In this document: positions 27,590 to 36,130 of the stretch, in pieces
Numbering within the stretch: the stretch's first letter is position 1
Layout of the letters: every line of letters begins with the position of its first letter
Source of the DNA: Acetobacteraceae bacterium
Lineage (GTDB): Bacteria > Pseudomonadota > Alphaproteobacteria > Acetobacterales > Acetobacteraceae
DNA: 64,000 nucleotides
Direction: 5' to 3'
NCBI GenBank assembly: GCA_004843165.1
Contig: CP039459.1
Location: 62,001 to 126,000, forward strand
The notes under the pieces: generated by a model
Databases searched by the model: none
The model's input: only the letters and a program-made list of their open reading frames with translations
What the model was told of the DNA's origin: nothing
Translations under genes and position numbers: made by a program

Positions 27590-28312
27590 ATGACCTCTTC
27601 ATCCACCCTTCCTCATGAGATTTCCCAGTTTAGCGCACTTGCCGATAAATGGTGGGATACCAAAGGCCCTATGGCGCCTTTACATGCAATGAACCCCGCA
27701 AGAGTAGAATGGGTTACACAACAGATAGATACGCGTTTCCGCATCCCTCATACAAATATTAAGCTGCTGGATCTAGGGTGTGGAGCCGGTATTGCAACAG
27801 AGGCATTCGGAAAATTAGGATTTTCAGTAATCGGCGCAGATGCCAGTGCCGAAGTCTTGAAAGTGGCGAACGCACGCTTACAAGCAAACAATACGCTAAG
27901 CAAGAATATTACTTACATAAATGCAAGCGGTGAAGAGCTCGTTAATAAACAATATTTATTTGACGTTGTTTGTGCTTTTGAAATCATTGAACATGTCAGA
28001 GATCCTCAAGATTTTTTAAAAACTTTATCGGATCTAACATCCCCAGGAGGTATTGTTGCGGTCTCTACGCTTAATAAAACCTATCGTTCTTTTCTAGAAT
28101 CAAAATTATTTGCAGAATATTTCCTCCACCTCCTGCCTATTGGCACGCACGATTGGAAAAAATTTCTACGCCCTTCCGATCTTGCACGAATGGGGCGCTT
28201 GGCTGGATTAAATCCAGAAAATATCTCTGGTCTGCAGTTTAGTTACCCATACTGGACAACAAAGAAAAATCCTGGATCAAACTACATTTTACTTTTTCAA
28301 AAACCAGCTTAA
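27590..28312 (+). CDS. ubiG: ubiquinone O-methyltransferase
   Basis: SAM-dependent methyltransferase that performs both O-methylation steps of ubiquinone synthesis. The 240 residues include FSALADKWWDTKGPMAPLHAMN, typical of UbiG, motif I LLDLGCGAGIATEAFG, and the later FEIIEHVRDPQDFL. It is divergent from lysC across 124 bases and convergent with the lactonase gene. Together with ubiA it points to ubiquinone-based respiration. Confidence 0.95.
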   Translation: MTSSSTLPHEISQFSALADKWWDTKGPMAPLHAMNPARVEWVTQQIDTRFRIPHTNIKLLDLGCGAGIATEAFGKLGFSVIGADASAEVLKVANARLQANNTLSKNITYINASGEELVNKQYLFDVVCAFEIIEHVRDPQDFLKTLSDLTSPGGIVAVSTLNKTYRSFLESKLFAEYFLHLLPIGTHDWKKFLRPSDLARMGRLAGLNPENISGLQFSYPYWTTKKNPGSNYILLFQKPA

Positions 28313-28335
28313 AAAATAAAATTATTTATGTATGA

Positions 28336-28355
28336 GGAAGTCCATTAGGACTTCC
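28336..28355. terminator. hairpin between ubiG and the lactonase gene
   Basis: Arms GGAAGTCC and GGACTTCC form a perfect 8-base-pair stem with an ATTA loop. It covers the lactonase stop codon (28345-28347). On the minus strand an A/T-rich stretch with a TTTTATTTTTT run follows after a gap, and on the plus strand CTTTC follows. It likely ends both convergent genes, though the T-run spacing is not ideal. Confidence 0.55.
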
Positions 28356-29658
28356 CTTTCATGAAAGCGAGAACCGTTGGGCTGCCAACAGGTGTGAAAT
28401 TATGCGTAAAAACAATATCACCACTTTTTTGATTGGTTCTAAAAGACGTAATCGAATCTGATCTCTGATTGGCACTAAATAGGAAAGTCGCCGTCGGATC
28501 TAACATCATTGCTCTACCGTAGTCTGCATGAGACCAAATCTCATCTTGCAATGTGAGTGTCCCATCTGCCCCAACAGAGAATACGGCAATAGAATTACCA
28601 AGACGGTTAGATACATAAATAAAACCGCCACTAGGTGCCATCACAATTTCAGCGGCTAATGTTGAACCGTGAAACTCTGATGATAAGGTACTCACTGTCT
28701 GTATTGCAACGGCTCTACCTTCTTTATCATCAAATTGGAAAACCGTTACTTTTGAATCCTGCTCACAAAGATTGTAGAGCATCGTCCCTTCGTTATTAAA
28801 AACAAAATGGCGTGGCGCAGCCCCCGGCTCTAAGTCTAAAAAAGGTACTGGTGCAGGAAGTAATTTTCCTCTTTTTTCATCAAGACGCCAAAAGTAAATT
28901 CGATCTAATCCGGCATCATCCACAACAACCCATTTTCCTGATGGCGAGGTTGAAATCATATGTGGGTGCGAACCCGAATGGTCAGAAATTGCATAATTAC
29001 CTGGAGGATTATCCATCGCTCTTTCAGGACGTCTTGGGCCTGTTGGATGAACAACATGGGTTGGTTTACTTAGAAAACCATTATTAACAGGAACAACGGA
29101 GACGCATCCCCCGACATAGTTCGCAATCAAAAGATATTTACCAGAAGGATGCATACTTAAATGACATGGCACAGCACCACCAGAGGAGACTGTATTAATT
29201 TTTGTAAGCAATCCTGTTTTCTGATCAACGGAATAGCTGGTCACACATCCTGTTTTACCTACGCCATAATTGTCAATTTCGCTAATGGCAAATAAATAGT
29301 CATTTTTAGGTGAAAGGATCAAAAATGAAGGACTTGCAATCCCCATGAAGACTGTTTTTAAGCTTAAACTCCCTGTAATAGGGTTCATCTCGAAAAGATA
29401 AATACCCGCACCATTTCCCTCTACCCCCTTTGGACATTCCTTGGTGTAGCAGCCAACATAACAAAAGATTTTTTCCTCTGCTTTTGCAGGCAAAGCCGTG
29501 TTGATTTTGGAGTTGACAATGCTATCTGCATTTCCTGTGTTTTCTGCGTTAGCAAAAACAGGTGCTACGGCACTAATGGCAACACCACCACCTAGAATAC
29601 GAGAAAAATTTCGTCGTGAAAGAAGAGAAGATAAATGATTTTCTTTTTGCTTAGTCAT
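28345..29658 (-). CDS. 6-phosphogluconolactonase-family beta-propeller, Tat-exported
   Basis: Seven-bladed propeller lactonase of the Pgl/YbhE family, 437 residues from the ATG at 29658. The N-terminus carries a twin-arginine motif SRRNFSRILGGG (Arg15-Arg16) and ends near ANA, so it is probably exported. Family blocks include YVGCYTKE, CHLSMHPSGKYLLIANY, SGSHPHMISTSPSGKW, and GAAPRHFVFNNEGTMLYNL. Classical YbhE acts in the cytoplasm; a periplasmic form could hydrolyse gluconolactone made by membrane dehydrogenases (inference). A longer frame reaches 29739 but would run through the DUF2147 end. Confidence 0.85.
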   Translation of the reverse strand: MTKQKENHLSSLLSRRNFSRILGGGVAISAVAPVFANAENTGNADSIVNSKINTALPAKAEEKIFCYVGCYTKECPKGVEGNGAGIYLFEMNPITGSLSLKTVFMGIASPSFLILSPKNDYLFAISEIDNYGVGKTGCVTSYSVDQKTGLLTKINTVSSGGAVPCHLSMHPSGKYLLIANYVGGCVSVVPVNNGFLSKPTHVVHPTGPRRPERAMDNPPGNYAISDHSGSHPHMISTSPSGKWVVVDDAGLDRIYFWRLDEKRGKLLPAPVPFLDLEPGAAPRHFVFNNEGTMLYNLCEQDSKVTVFQFDDKEGRAVAIQTVSTLSSEFHGSTLAAEIVMAPSGGFIYVSNRLGNSIAVFSVGADGTLTLQDEIWSHADYGRAMMLDPTATFLFSANQRSDSITSFRTNQKSGDIVFTHNFTPVGSPTVLAFMKGKS

Positions 29659-29714
29659 GCTTATCAAGCCACCAAAATAAAACTTTAAAACACAGATGAA
29701 AATAAACGTATTTT

Positions 29715-30158
29715 TTAAATACCTTTTGCCATCTGACAATGAGGACCTATAGGTGGCCCCTTATAACGAGACCACGTAACAGTTCTTCCTAAGAGTGGAA
29801 TGCCTAAATATCCACGAAGCTTAAGCGTATCCAAACGATCCATCCATAAAGATGCATGGTAATAAGCACCGCTTCTCGGGTCTAAAACCATTCCCTGTAA
29901 AGGCGCATTTAAGTTCTTATCCATTATAAAATTTCGAAGAATCTCTAATCCACATTCAGAACGTCCAGAAAAATCCTTCGGAGGTCCGTCCGACGTATTA
30001 TAATCAAGACCAACAAGCCACCCGCACAAAGCTTTTGCTTGAGGAGCGCCTCCTTCACATGGAGCTATCCGAAAAATAGCATCTCTATCTTTTTGAGGTC
30101 GCCAAAGCCCCTCCTCAGGAAAGGAGACGTCACAGATGGCGACCGTTGGGAAAGCCAA
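29715..30158 (-). CDS. DUF2147 domain protein, start uncertain
   Basis: Small secreted-type protein of about 147 residues from a TTG at 30158. Family marks are CGWLVGLDYNT, PRSGAYYHASLWMD, and the closing GIPLLGRTVTWSRYKG. Upstream in frame the codons read a hydrophobic KIIFIFLLAFPTVA stretch that looks like a signal peptide, but no ATG, GTG or TTG precedes it before the stop. An AGGA sequence at 30179-30182 would suit ATC 30173 or ATT 30167 as a rare start. DUF2147 proteins act in the periplasm; function is unknown. Confidence 0.75.
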   Translation of the reverse strand: MAFPTVAICDVSFPEEGLWRPQKDRDAIFRIAPCEGGAPQAKALCGWLVGLDYNTSDGPPKDFSGRSECGLEILRNFIMDKNLNAPLQGMVLDPRSGAYYHASLWMDRLDTLKLRGYLGIPLLGRTVTWSRYKGPPIGPHCQMAKGI

Positions 30159-30189
30159 TAAAAAAATAAAGATTATTTTCCTAAAAACT

Positions 30190-30450
30190 TTATTTTACCT
30201 CTAAAATGCTATCCAATTTTCCTTCTTTTTCAAGCGCAAGAAGCTCAGAACATCCGCCAATAAGCTTATCATTAATAAAAATTACAGGAACAGTTGTTTG
30301 TCCCCCTGAACGCTGAATAACTTCTTCACGTTCAGCGCTACCGCGAGGTGCATTAATATGTTCAAATGCAATATCTTTACGCTGCAACAAAATAAGTGCT
30401 TTTTGGCAATAAGGACACCCTGGTTGCGTATAAATTTCCACTTTAGACAT
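30190..30450 (-). CDS. grxC: glutaredoxin 3
   Basis: Small thiol-disulfide oxidoreductase using glutathione. The 86 residues contain the CPYC active site (GCPYCQKAL), the cis-Pro TTVPVIFI, and the glutathione-binding GGCSELLALE. Length and motifs are standard for class I glutaredoxin. It lies 47 bases after the comF gene and 31 bases before the DUF2147 TTG, so the run comF-grxC-DUF2147 may be one transcript. Confidence 0.94.
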   Translation of the reverse strand: MSKVEIYTQPGCPYCQKALILLQRKDIAFEHINAPRGSAEREEVIQRSGGQTTVPVIFINDKLIGGCSELLALEKEGKLDSILEVK

Positions 30451-30497
30451 TTTCTATCCTCTCTTATAAATTTATCTATATTTATCATTTATAAGGT

Positions 30498-31256
30498 TTA
30501 GAGCAAAGAATCTTTCTTAAAACGTCCCCTCAAAGCTACCACAGTCATAACAGATGAACATTCTAGTGGCGCCAAAGCTTTTACACAGGCCTCAGCAGTT
30601 GCACCGCTGGTCATCACATCATCAATGAGAATAGCACGCCTGCCGAAAAAAGATTTTTTAGAATATTTCTTCCTTAAACGAATAGCGTCTTCCAAAATAT
30701 GACGCCGCTCCATAGGAGAGGATTTTCCTAAAAATTCAGTTTGAACATGCCGCTCTAAAAGATCTGGAAAAAAATCCAGACCAGCCTGCTTTGCAAATAA
30801 TCTACCGAGTAATACGGCTTGGTTATATCCTCTTTTTCTCAATTTTTTAACATGCAAAGGAACGGGCACCACAAAATCGGTTTCTTTCAAATCTCCCAAT
30901 GTATTTAAAAGCATAAATTTTACAAAGAGAGGCGCAATATTTTCTTTACCCGAATATTTCAGCCCTAAAACCAAATCTCTTGAAAATGGATTATAAACCA
31001 ATCCTGCACGCCCCTCTTCCCAATTTGGCTGAAAAGAAATACACGAAAGACATAAAACTGAAGATTCAATTTTTGAAATAAAGGGCGCTCCGCATTGAGA
31101 ACAAAACGGATGCGCTATAGGTTCTAATTTTTTAAAACATTCGACACAAAGCGTGTCTTTTTGCACGACTGGTCGACGACAAGAAACACATAAAGGGGGA
31201 AATAGGAAATCTAATCCTGCCGCCCCCCATTTTATAAGAAGATTAGACCGTTTCAA
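30498..31256 (-). CDS. comF: ComF-family phosphoribosyltransferase-like protein
   Basis: Protein of 252 residues with an N-terminal double zinc-finger-like region (CVSCRRPV, CVECFKKL, CSQCGAPF, CLSC) and a C-terminal phosphoribosyltransferase domain with PRPP loop AILIDDVMTSGATAEAC. ComF homologues act in DNA uptake or, more generally, in unresolved nucleotide metabolism. The start is a TTG inside the end of the phosphohexomutase gene (14-base overlap), as no ATG fits. Other competence genes are absent from the window. Confidence 0.87.
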   Translation of the reverse strand: MKRSNLLIKWGAAGLDFLFPPLCVSCRRPVVQKDTLCVECFKKLEPIAHPFCSQCGAPFISKIESSVLCLSCISFQPNWEEGRAGLVYNPFSRDLVLGLKYSGKENIAPLFVKFMLLNTLGDLKETDFVVPVPLHVKKLRKRGYNQAVLLGRLFAKQAGLDFFPDLLERHVQTEFLGKSSPMERRHILEDAIRLRKKYSKKSFFGRRAILIDDVMTSGATAEACVKALAPLECSSVMTVVALRGRFKKDSLL

Positions 31257-32661
31257 GAATCTTTAAAGATTCTTCAGGAAAATGTACTTTTTTTAATTGA
31301 TTTTCCATATCTTTTTTCAATTTCTCTTTTCCCTCTAGAGAAAAGGATTCAACCCTTGCAATAATGGCAGGCTCCGTATTGGAACATCTCAGTAGCCACC
31401 ATCCTTCTGGAAAAGAGGCCCTAATACCATCAATATCACAAAATTTTTGCCCCTCTTTCTCTAAAATTTGAGATAATTCTTTAATAACCGTGAATTTTCT
31501 TTCATCTGAAATATGCAGACGAATTTCAGGCGTCGAAAATGTCTCCGGCATTTCTGAGCGTAGCTCAGACAAAGGTTTTTCATGGCGGGAAAGCAGGTCA
31601 ATAATGCGAACAGCACTATAAATACCGTCATCAAAACCATACCATTTATCCGCAAAGAATAAATGTCCTGACATTTCCCCTGCTAAAAGAGCATTTACTT
31701 CTGCCATTTTGGCTTTGATAAAGGAATGCCCGCATTTCCACATTAAAGGCGTACCACCAGCCGCTGCAATCGCATCATAAGTGTTTTGACTACACTTCAC
31801 TTCACCAATAATTGTTGCACCTGGGGAAGTTTTAAGAATATCGGCCGCTAAAAAAGCTAAAATTTGGTCGCCCCACATGACATTACCAAGATTGTCAATA
31901 ACACCGACACGATCGGCATCTCCATCAAAAGCAACCCCAATATCCGCACCGGATGAAATGACTGCCTCTTTTAAAAAAGCGAGATTTTTTTCAACTGTTG
32001 GATCAGGATGATGATTTGGAAAATGACCATCTACCTCAGGAAACAAAATTGTATGCTCTCCTGGCAAAATCTCGGTCAATGCCTGTAATACGGGGCCCGC
32101 AACAGAATTCCCGCTATCCCAAACAACTTTTAAAGGCTTCTTCCCTTGATAATCTTTTGCAATTCTTTTGACATAAAGCGCATTGAAACTTTTATTTTCA
32201 ATATTACCGGACTTTTTTGCCGTTAGGTCAATGCCATCTTTTACAAGTTTTGCAAGATCCTGAATAGAATCCCCATAAAATGGCTTTCCATTCAACGTAA
32301 ACTTAAAACCATTATATGTACCAGGATTATGACTGCCCGTAATCATGATAGAAGCATCAACATCACTTTCCGCAGCTGCGAAATAGACCATTGGCGTAGG
32401 TCCTAGCCCAATACGCAACACATCCAATCCGGCATCAACAATACCGGAAACAAGATTTTTTTCTAATTCTGTGCTTGAGAGGCGCCCATCATAGCCGACA
32501 ACAATCTTTTTCCCACCTGAAAGATGTACTTTTTCAGCAAAGGCACAGCCAACTGCATAAGCATCAACAGGATTCAATTCCTCGCCAATAACTCCACGAA
32601 TATCATAGGCGCGTAAAATATTAGGATTAAAATGATGTGAGAAAATAGTATTGCCGGACAT
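31243..32661 (-). CDS. phosphomannomutase/phosphoglucomutase
   Basis: Interconverts hexose 6- and 1-phosphates (AlgC/ManB type), supplying mannose-1-P or glucose-1-P for surface glycans. The 472 residues include the active-site phosphoserine loop SIMITGSHNPGTYNGFK, the metal loop FDGDADRVG, the sugar loop GEMSGHLFFAD, and a C-terminal phosphate-binding loop RCSNTEPAIIARVE. It lies between galU and comF, and pairing with galU suggests UDP-glucose supply for lipopolysaccharide or exopolysaccharide. Confidence 0.93.
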   Translation of the reverse strand: MSGNTIFSHHFNPNILRAYDIRGVIGEELNPVDAYAVGCAFAEKVHLSGGKKIVVGYDGRLSSTELEKNLVSGIVDAGLDVLRIGLGPTPMVYFAAAESDVDASIMITGSHNPGTYNGFKFTLNGKPFYGDSIQDLAKLVKDGIDLTAKKSGNIENKSFNALYVKRIAKDYQGKKPLKVVWDSGNSVAGPVLQALTEILPGEHTILFPEVDGHFPNHHPDPTVEKNLAFLKEAVISSGADIGVAFDGDADRVGVIDNLGNVMWGDQILAFLAADILKTSPGATIIGEVKCSQNTYDAIAAAGGTPLMWKCGHSFIKAKMAEVNALLAGEMSGHLFFADKWYGFDDGIYSAVRIIDLLSRHEKPLSELRSEMPETFSTPEIRLHISDERKFTVIKELSQILEKEGQKFCDIDGIRASFPEGWWLLRCSNTEPAIIARVESFSLEGKEKLKKDMENQLKKVHFPEESLKILETV

Positions 32662-32703
32662 TGCCTATCCTTTTATAAAAATCGGGAAAACAGAAGGAGC
32701 ATC

Positions 32704-33573
32704 TTAAATATATTTTTTAAGAAACTCTCTAACACCTGACGCAAGATCTTCTCTCATTAAAGAACATGCGAGTTGCGCTTCTAAGAAACCAAGCTTATTG
32801 CCGCAGTCAAAACGCTGTCCTTCATATTTTAGGCCATAAAATGGTTGAGACTTTAAAAGCCGATCCATTGCATCTGTCAACTGTATTTCTCCCCCTTCTC
32901 CTGGGGAAGCACCCGCCAGCTCATCCATAATATTTGCTTCAAAAATATAACGGCCAATAATAGCAAGGTTTGAGGGTGCGTTTTCTGGCGCTGGTTTTTC
33001 AACAAAACCCTTTACCTTCACCAATTTTCCTTCGGTACTCTCAATATCAAGCACACCATATCTATTGGTTAATGAAGGATCTACTTCTTCAACCGCAACA
33101 ATATTTCCACCTGTTTTATGATACGTATCAACCAACTGCTTCAAACAGCCCGGTTTTCCCAAAACAATATCATCTGGCAAAAGAACTGCAAAAGGATCTG
33201 ATCCAACAAAACTTCTTGCACACCAAATGGCATGTCCTAATCCAAGAGGATTTTGCTGACGAACAGCGACAAGAGATCCAGCAGCTACAGAACTTTCTTC
33301 CAAGACTTTCAAAGCAACCTTTTTATGACGTTTCTTAAGCATGCTTTCCAGCTCATAAGCAACATCAAAATAATCAATAAGATTATCTTTACCACGTGCT
33401 GTTATCAGACAAAACTCTTCGATTCCGGCTTCCCGAGCTTCATCAATAGCATATTGTATTAAAGGCTTATCTACGACAGGCAACATCTCTTTCGGCGTTG
33501 CTTTTGTTGCAGGAAGAAAACGCGTCCCAAGTCCAGCCACAGGAAGAACAGCTTTGCGTAGCGGCTTTGTCAT
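32704..33573 (-). CDS. galU: UTP-glucose-1-phosphate uridylyltransferase
   Basis: Makes UDP-glucose from UTP and glucose-1-phosphate. The 289 residues open with VLPVAGLGTRFLPATKATPK, then EMLPVVDKPLIQYAIDEA, both family hallmarks, and FAVLLPDDIVLGK and GFVEKPAPENAPSNLAIIGR in the sugar-binding region. It is the first gene of the galU-phosphohexomutase-comF-grxC run. The upstream space to tRNA-Leu (33574-33666) presumably holds the promoter, though no clear boxes stand out. Confidence 0.96.
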   Translation of the reverse strand: MTKPLRKAVLPVAGLGTRFLPATKATPKEMLPVVDKPLIQYAIDEAREAGIEEFCLITARGKDNLIDYFDVAYELESMLKKRHKKVALKVLEESSVAAGSLVAVRQQNPLGLGHAIWCARSFVGSDPFAVLLPDDIVLGKPGCLKQLVDTYHKTGGNIVAVEEVDPSLTNRYGVLDIESTEGKLVKVKGFVEKPAPENAPSNLAIIGRYIFEANIMDELAGASPGEGGEIQLTDAMDRLLKSQPFYGLKYEGQRFDCGNKLGFLEAQLACSLMREDLASGVREFLKKYI

Positions 33574-33666
33574 ATCGTATTCCAGAGTCTTTATAGAAAT
33601 ATAAAAATTACTTCTCTCTATTATCAGCTAATAGGCCTTTAATCTAGGCTTAGAAGTAAAAAATAA

Positions 33667-33752
33667 TGGTGCGGCCGAGAAGACTTGAACTTCCACGGGG
33701 TTGCCCCCACAACCACCTCAAGGTTGCGCGTCTACCATTCCGCCACGGCCGC
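33667..33752 (-). tRNA. tRNA-Leu (GAG)
   Basis: Class II tRNA of 86 bases with a long variable arm. The acceptor GCGGCCG pairs with CGGCCGC, the anticodon stem CAACC/GGTTG closes loop TTGAGGT with anticodon GAG, which reads CUC and CUU codons, and the CCA end is encoded. A T-rich stretch follows the 3' end on the minus strand. Confidence 0.95.
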
Positions 33753-33850
33753 TTAACACCATAATCTTATCATTCAAACAAGTTATTTACTTGGAACTTG
33801 TCAGAAGTCACGCTATGTAAACCTCTTCTTATGTCTATGGCAAGAGCTTT

Positions 33851-34603
33851 ATGTCTATTTTTCAAAAAAAAATTTGGTTTGAAACAAAAAATCTCATTCC
33901 CTACCCCCTCGCAATGAATCTGATGCAGGATTATGTCCAGAAAATTTTGGAGGGAAAAACAGGATCTCTTTTCTGGTTGCTGGAGCATCCTGCCCTTCTT
34001 ACAGCAGGGGTTCGTGCAAAAGAAGAAGATCTTGTTTCTCCTGATTCTCTACCAATTTTCAAAACAAACAGAGGCGGTCAGTGGACCTATCATGGGCCTG
34101 GACAGCAAATCATTTATACGATGTTAGATTTAAGAGAGAACCAGGGGTGCTTAAAACCTTATGATTTGAGGGAATTTGTTTTTTTACTTGAATCCTGGAT
34201 TATTTCCACTCTCCTAGAGCTTGGCTTAGAATCCTTTCGGCGTGAAGGCCTAACAGGTGTTTGGATTCGAACACGAGAAGGAAATTTTGCAAAAATTGCA
34301 GCCATAGGACTCAGAGCAACCAAATGGATTTCTTGGCACGGCGTTAGCCTCAACCTAAATCCACTTCTCTCTCATTATGATGCAATCGTTCCTTGTGGGA
34401 TCAAAGAGGATGATGTCACAAGTTTAGAGGCCCAAGGCTTTCATTTACATATGTCCGAATTGAGGCAAAGACTCTTCGAACAATGTCATAAATTTTTTGG
34501 GGAATTTACGAAGGCGGAAAACATAAGGGATTCGAACCAATTTTCTGTTTCTGAATATTTTGAAAAAGCGCTTGCAAATAATATCCTGCAATCGAAGCTT
34601 TAA
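33851..34603 (+). CDS. lipB: lipoyl(octanoyl) transferase
   Basis: Transfers octanoyl from acyl carrier protein to lipoyl domains of 2-oxoacid dehydrogenases and the glycine cleavage system. The 250 residues show RGGQWTYHGPGQQIIYTMLDL, split by the conserved GPGQ, the lysine block GNFAKIAAIGLRATKWISWHG, in which the Lys is catalytic, and the catalytic Cys in IVPCGIKEDDVTSLE. Its 3' end overlaps the convergent LolA-like gene by 98 bases. The lipoyl synthase gene lipA is not in view. Confidence 0.94.
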   Translation: MSIFQKKIWFETKNLIPYPLAMNLMQDYVQKILEGKTGSLFWLLEHPALLTAGVRAKEEDLVSPDSLPIFKTNRGGQWTYHGPGQQIIYTMLDLRENQGCLKPYDLREFVFLLESWIISTLLELGLESFRREGLTGVWIRTREGNFAKIAAIGLRATKWISWHGVSLNLNPLLSHYDAIVPCGIKEDDVTSLEAQGFHLHMSELRQRLFEQCHKFFGEFTKAENIRDSNQFSVSEYFEKALANNILQSKL

Positions 34604-35114
34604 GCCCTGAAAAATTAGCTTGTCCTTCGTTTCTTGAGAAGAAAAGGGTTACAACACATTTCTTCATTCGATATGTTTTTGAAAGCGTAATCTCATATCC
34701 CTGAGATGTTTCGACAACATCTTCGATACGCGTTGATTGAGAAGTAAAATGTATAGGTGGTTGTAAAAATCTCACAAAAGGCGTGTCTTCAATTTTAAAA
34801 GAAGTCCTAGCGCCGCTATTGTCATCCACCTCAATCAGATGTTTTGAATCAATAAACAGTGAACCACTTTTGGGGGAGTGATAATAAAGGCACAAATGCC
34901 CCGGCTCTAAAATAAAGTTCCCAGAACCACGACGGAAATTTCCAGTTTGGACAAAATTTCCTTTTTCTGAAGGCTTTTCATTAAAATAGGATTCTGCTTC
35001 ATGCACCAAATCCCATTGATGCTCTGAAAGATTTCTTTGATGTGAAAAACATCCTGACAACAAAATAGGAAGACTGAGCGAAATAAAAAATTTTCTTATT
35101 TTGAATTTAAACAA
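34506..35114 (-). CDS. lipid-anchored LolA-like protein
   Basis: Protein of 202 residues with a lipoprotein signal (KIRKFFISLSLPILLSGC; lipobox LSGC with Cys22) and a LolA-like half-barrel pattern (GNFVQTGNFRRGSGNFILEPG, then FIDSKHLIEVDDN). LolA normally is a free periplasmic carrier; a lipid anchor is the property of LolB. Alphaproteobacteria generally lack LolB, so this protein could cover both carrier and receptor steps (inference). The start is a TTG; no ATG fits. It is downstream of bolA, and its end overlaps lipB on the other strand by 98 bases. Confidence 0.72.
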   Translation of the reverse strand: MFKFKIRKFFISLSLPILLSGCFSHQRNLSEHQWDLVHEAESYFNEKPSEKGNFVQTGNFRRGSGNFILEPGHLCLYYHSPKSGSLFIDSKHLIEVDDNSGARTSFKIEDTPFVRFLQPPIHFTSQSTRIEDVVETSQGYEITLSKTYRMKKCVVTLFFSRNEGQANFSGLKASIAGYYLQALFQNIQKQKIGSNPLCFPPS

Positions 35115-35148
35115 GGATATTTTTCCACATACAGATGAAAGGAAGAAT

Positions 35149-35460
35149 TTAAATTTCTTTTAAAGAGAGTTTTAAAGAATGAAGGCCAGTTTCAAACTCT
35201 TCTTTTAAAAGATCATGTATCATTCGCTGACGATCGATACGAGAAAGATCCTTAAATTTTTCACTCGCAATTTCAATCGCGAAATGTGTTTCCTCTGCCC
35301 CTTCCGCAGTACCTTTTTTTTCAATTCGTCCAACATGCTTTGCATGTCGGTGGCTTTCATCCACGATCTTAATAGAATCTCCAGGAAAAAATTCTGTTAA
35401 AATTCTTGAAACCCTCTTAAATCTAGGTTTAGAATCTACTAATTGTTCACTTTCCGGCAT
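35149..35460 (-). CDS. BolA-family protein
   Basis: Protein of 103 residues. The BolA fold is indicated by VDESHRHAKHVGR, THFAIEIASEKFKDLSRIDRQRM in two parts, and IHDLLKEEF. BolA proteins partner with monothiol glutaredoxins in Fe-S handling or act as transcription factors. It is divergent from a J-domain protein across 78 bases, a head-to-head arrangement common in alphaproteobacteria. No monothiol glutaredoxin gene is in the window; the nearby GrxC is dithiol. Confidence 0.9.
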   Translation of the reverse strand: MPESEQLVDSKPRFKRVSRILTEFFPGDSIKIVDESHRHAKHVGRIEKKGTAEGAEETHFAIEIASEKFKDLSRIDRQRMIHDLLKEEFETGLHSLKLSLKEI

Positions 35461-35538
35461 TTTTGCTCCTAAATTTACTTTTTTATCACGGAACGGTTAG
35501 ACATTTCTCACTCCAAACACCACCCTAGACATTGGAAA

Positions 35539-36063
35539 ATGTCCTCTCCAGATCCGCAGGCTCCCGATGCTTTGTGTGATGCGTCCAATTGCACGGAACC
35601 TGCTGGCTATAAAGCACCAAAAAGCCAAACTTCTCAAGAAGGCTATTATTGGTTCTGCCTAAAACACATCCGCCAATATAATTCAAAATGGAATTTCTTT
35701 AAGGGAATGGACCCCGAAGAGATCCAAAAAGAAGAGCATGCTTCTTTTTATTGGAATCGACCAACTTGGAAACCGTCTCTTAATGCCAAAGTTTTTTCTA
35801 ATCCACATTTTAAAGAGGATATTTTAAACTTTAAAACAGACTTTACGGCACCAAAAGAAGCTCCACCCCAAATTATTTCCAATGACCTTAAAAAACTAAA
35901 CCTCCATTGGCCACTCACCAAATCTGAATTGCAAAAACAATATCGTCTTTTGGCTAAAAAATATCATCCAGACGTTAATCCAAACGATAAGATCGCAGAA
36001 AAATATTTTAAAGAAATCAATGAAGCTTATCAGAAAATAAAAAATTTTTTAGAAAAAAATTAA
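35539..36063 (+). CDS. J-domain protein with Cys/His-rich N-terminus
   Basis: Protein of 174 residues. The C-terminus is a J domain with the HPD tripeptide ([18 protein letters not shown], near residue 145), so it should stimulate an Hsp70 ATPase. The N-terminus has a Cys-rich segment ([14 protein letters not shown], then [11 protein letters not shown]) with a CxxxxC and CxxH spacing that could bind zinc. The middle part is unremarkable. It faces BolA head to head. It is not DnaJ itself, which has the J domain first and a G/F region and zinc domain after it. Confidence 0.85.
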   Translation: MSSPDPQAPDALCDASNCTEPAGYKAPKSQTSQEGYYWFCLKHIRQYNSKWNFFKGMDPEEIQKEEHASFYWNRPTWKPSLNAKVFSNPHFKEDILNFKTDFTAPKEAPPQIISNDLKKLNLHWPLTKSELQKQYRLLAKKYHPDVNPNDKIAEKYFKEINEAYQKIKNFLEKN

Positions 36064-36130
36064 AATATTTCCCTCTTATCCCTATACTAAACCCTCCTCT
36101 TCTCTTTGTATCGAAAATACTGGCTCTAAA

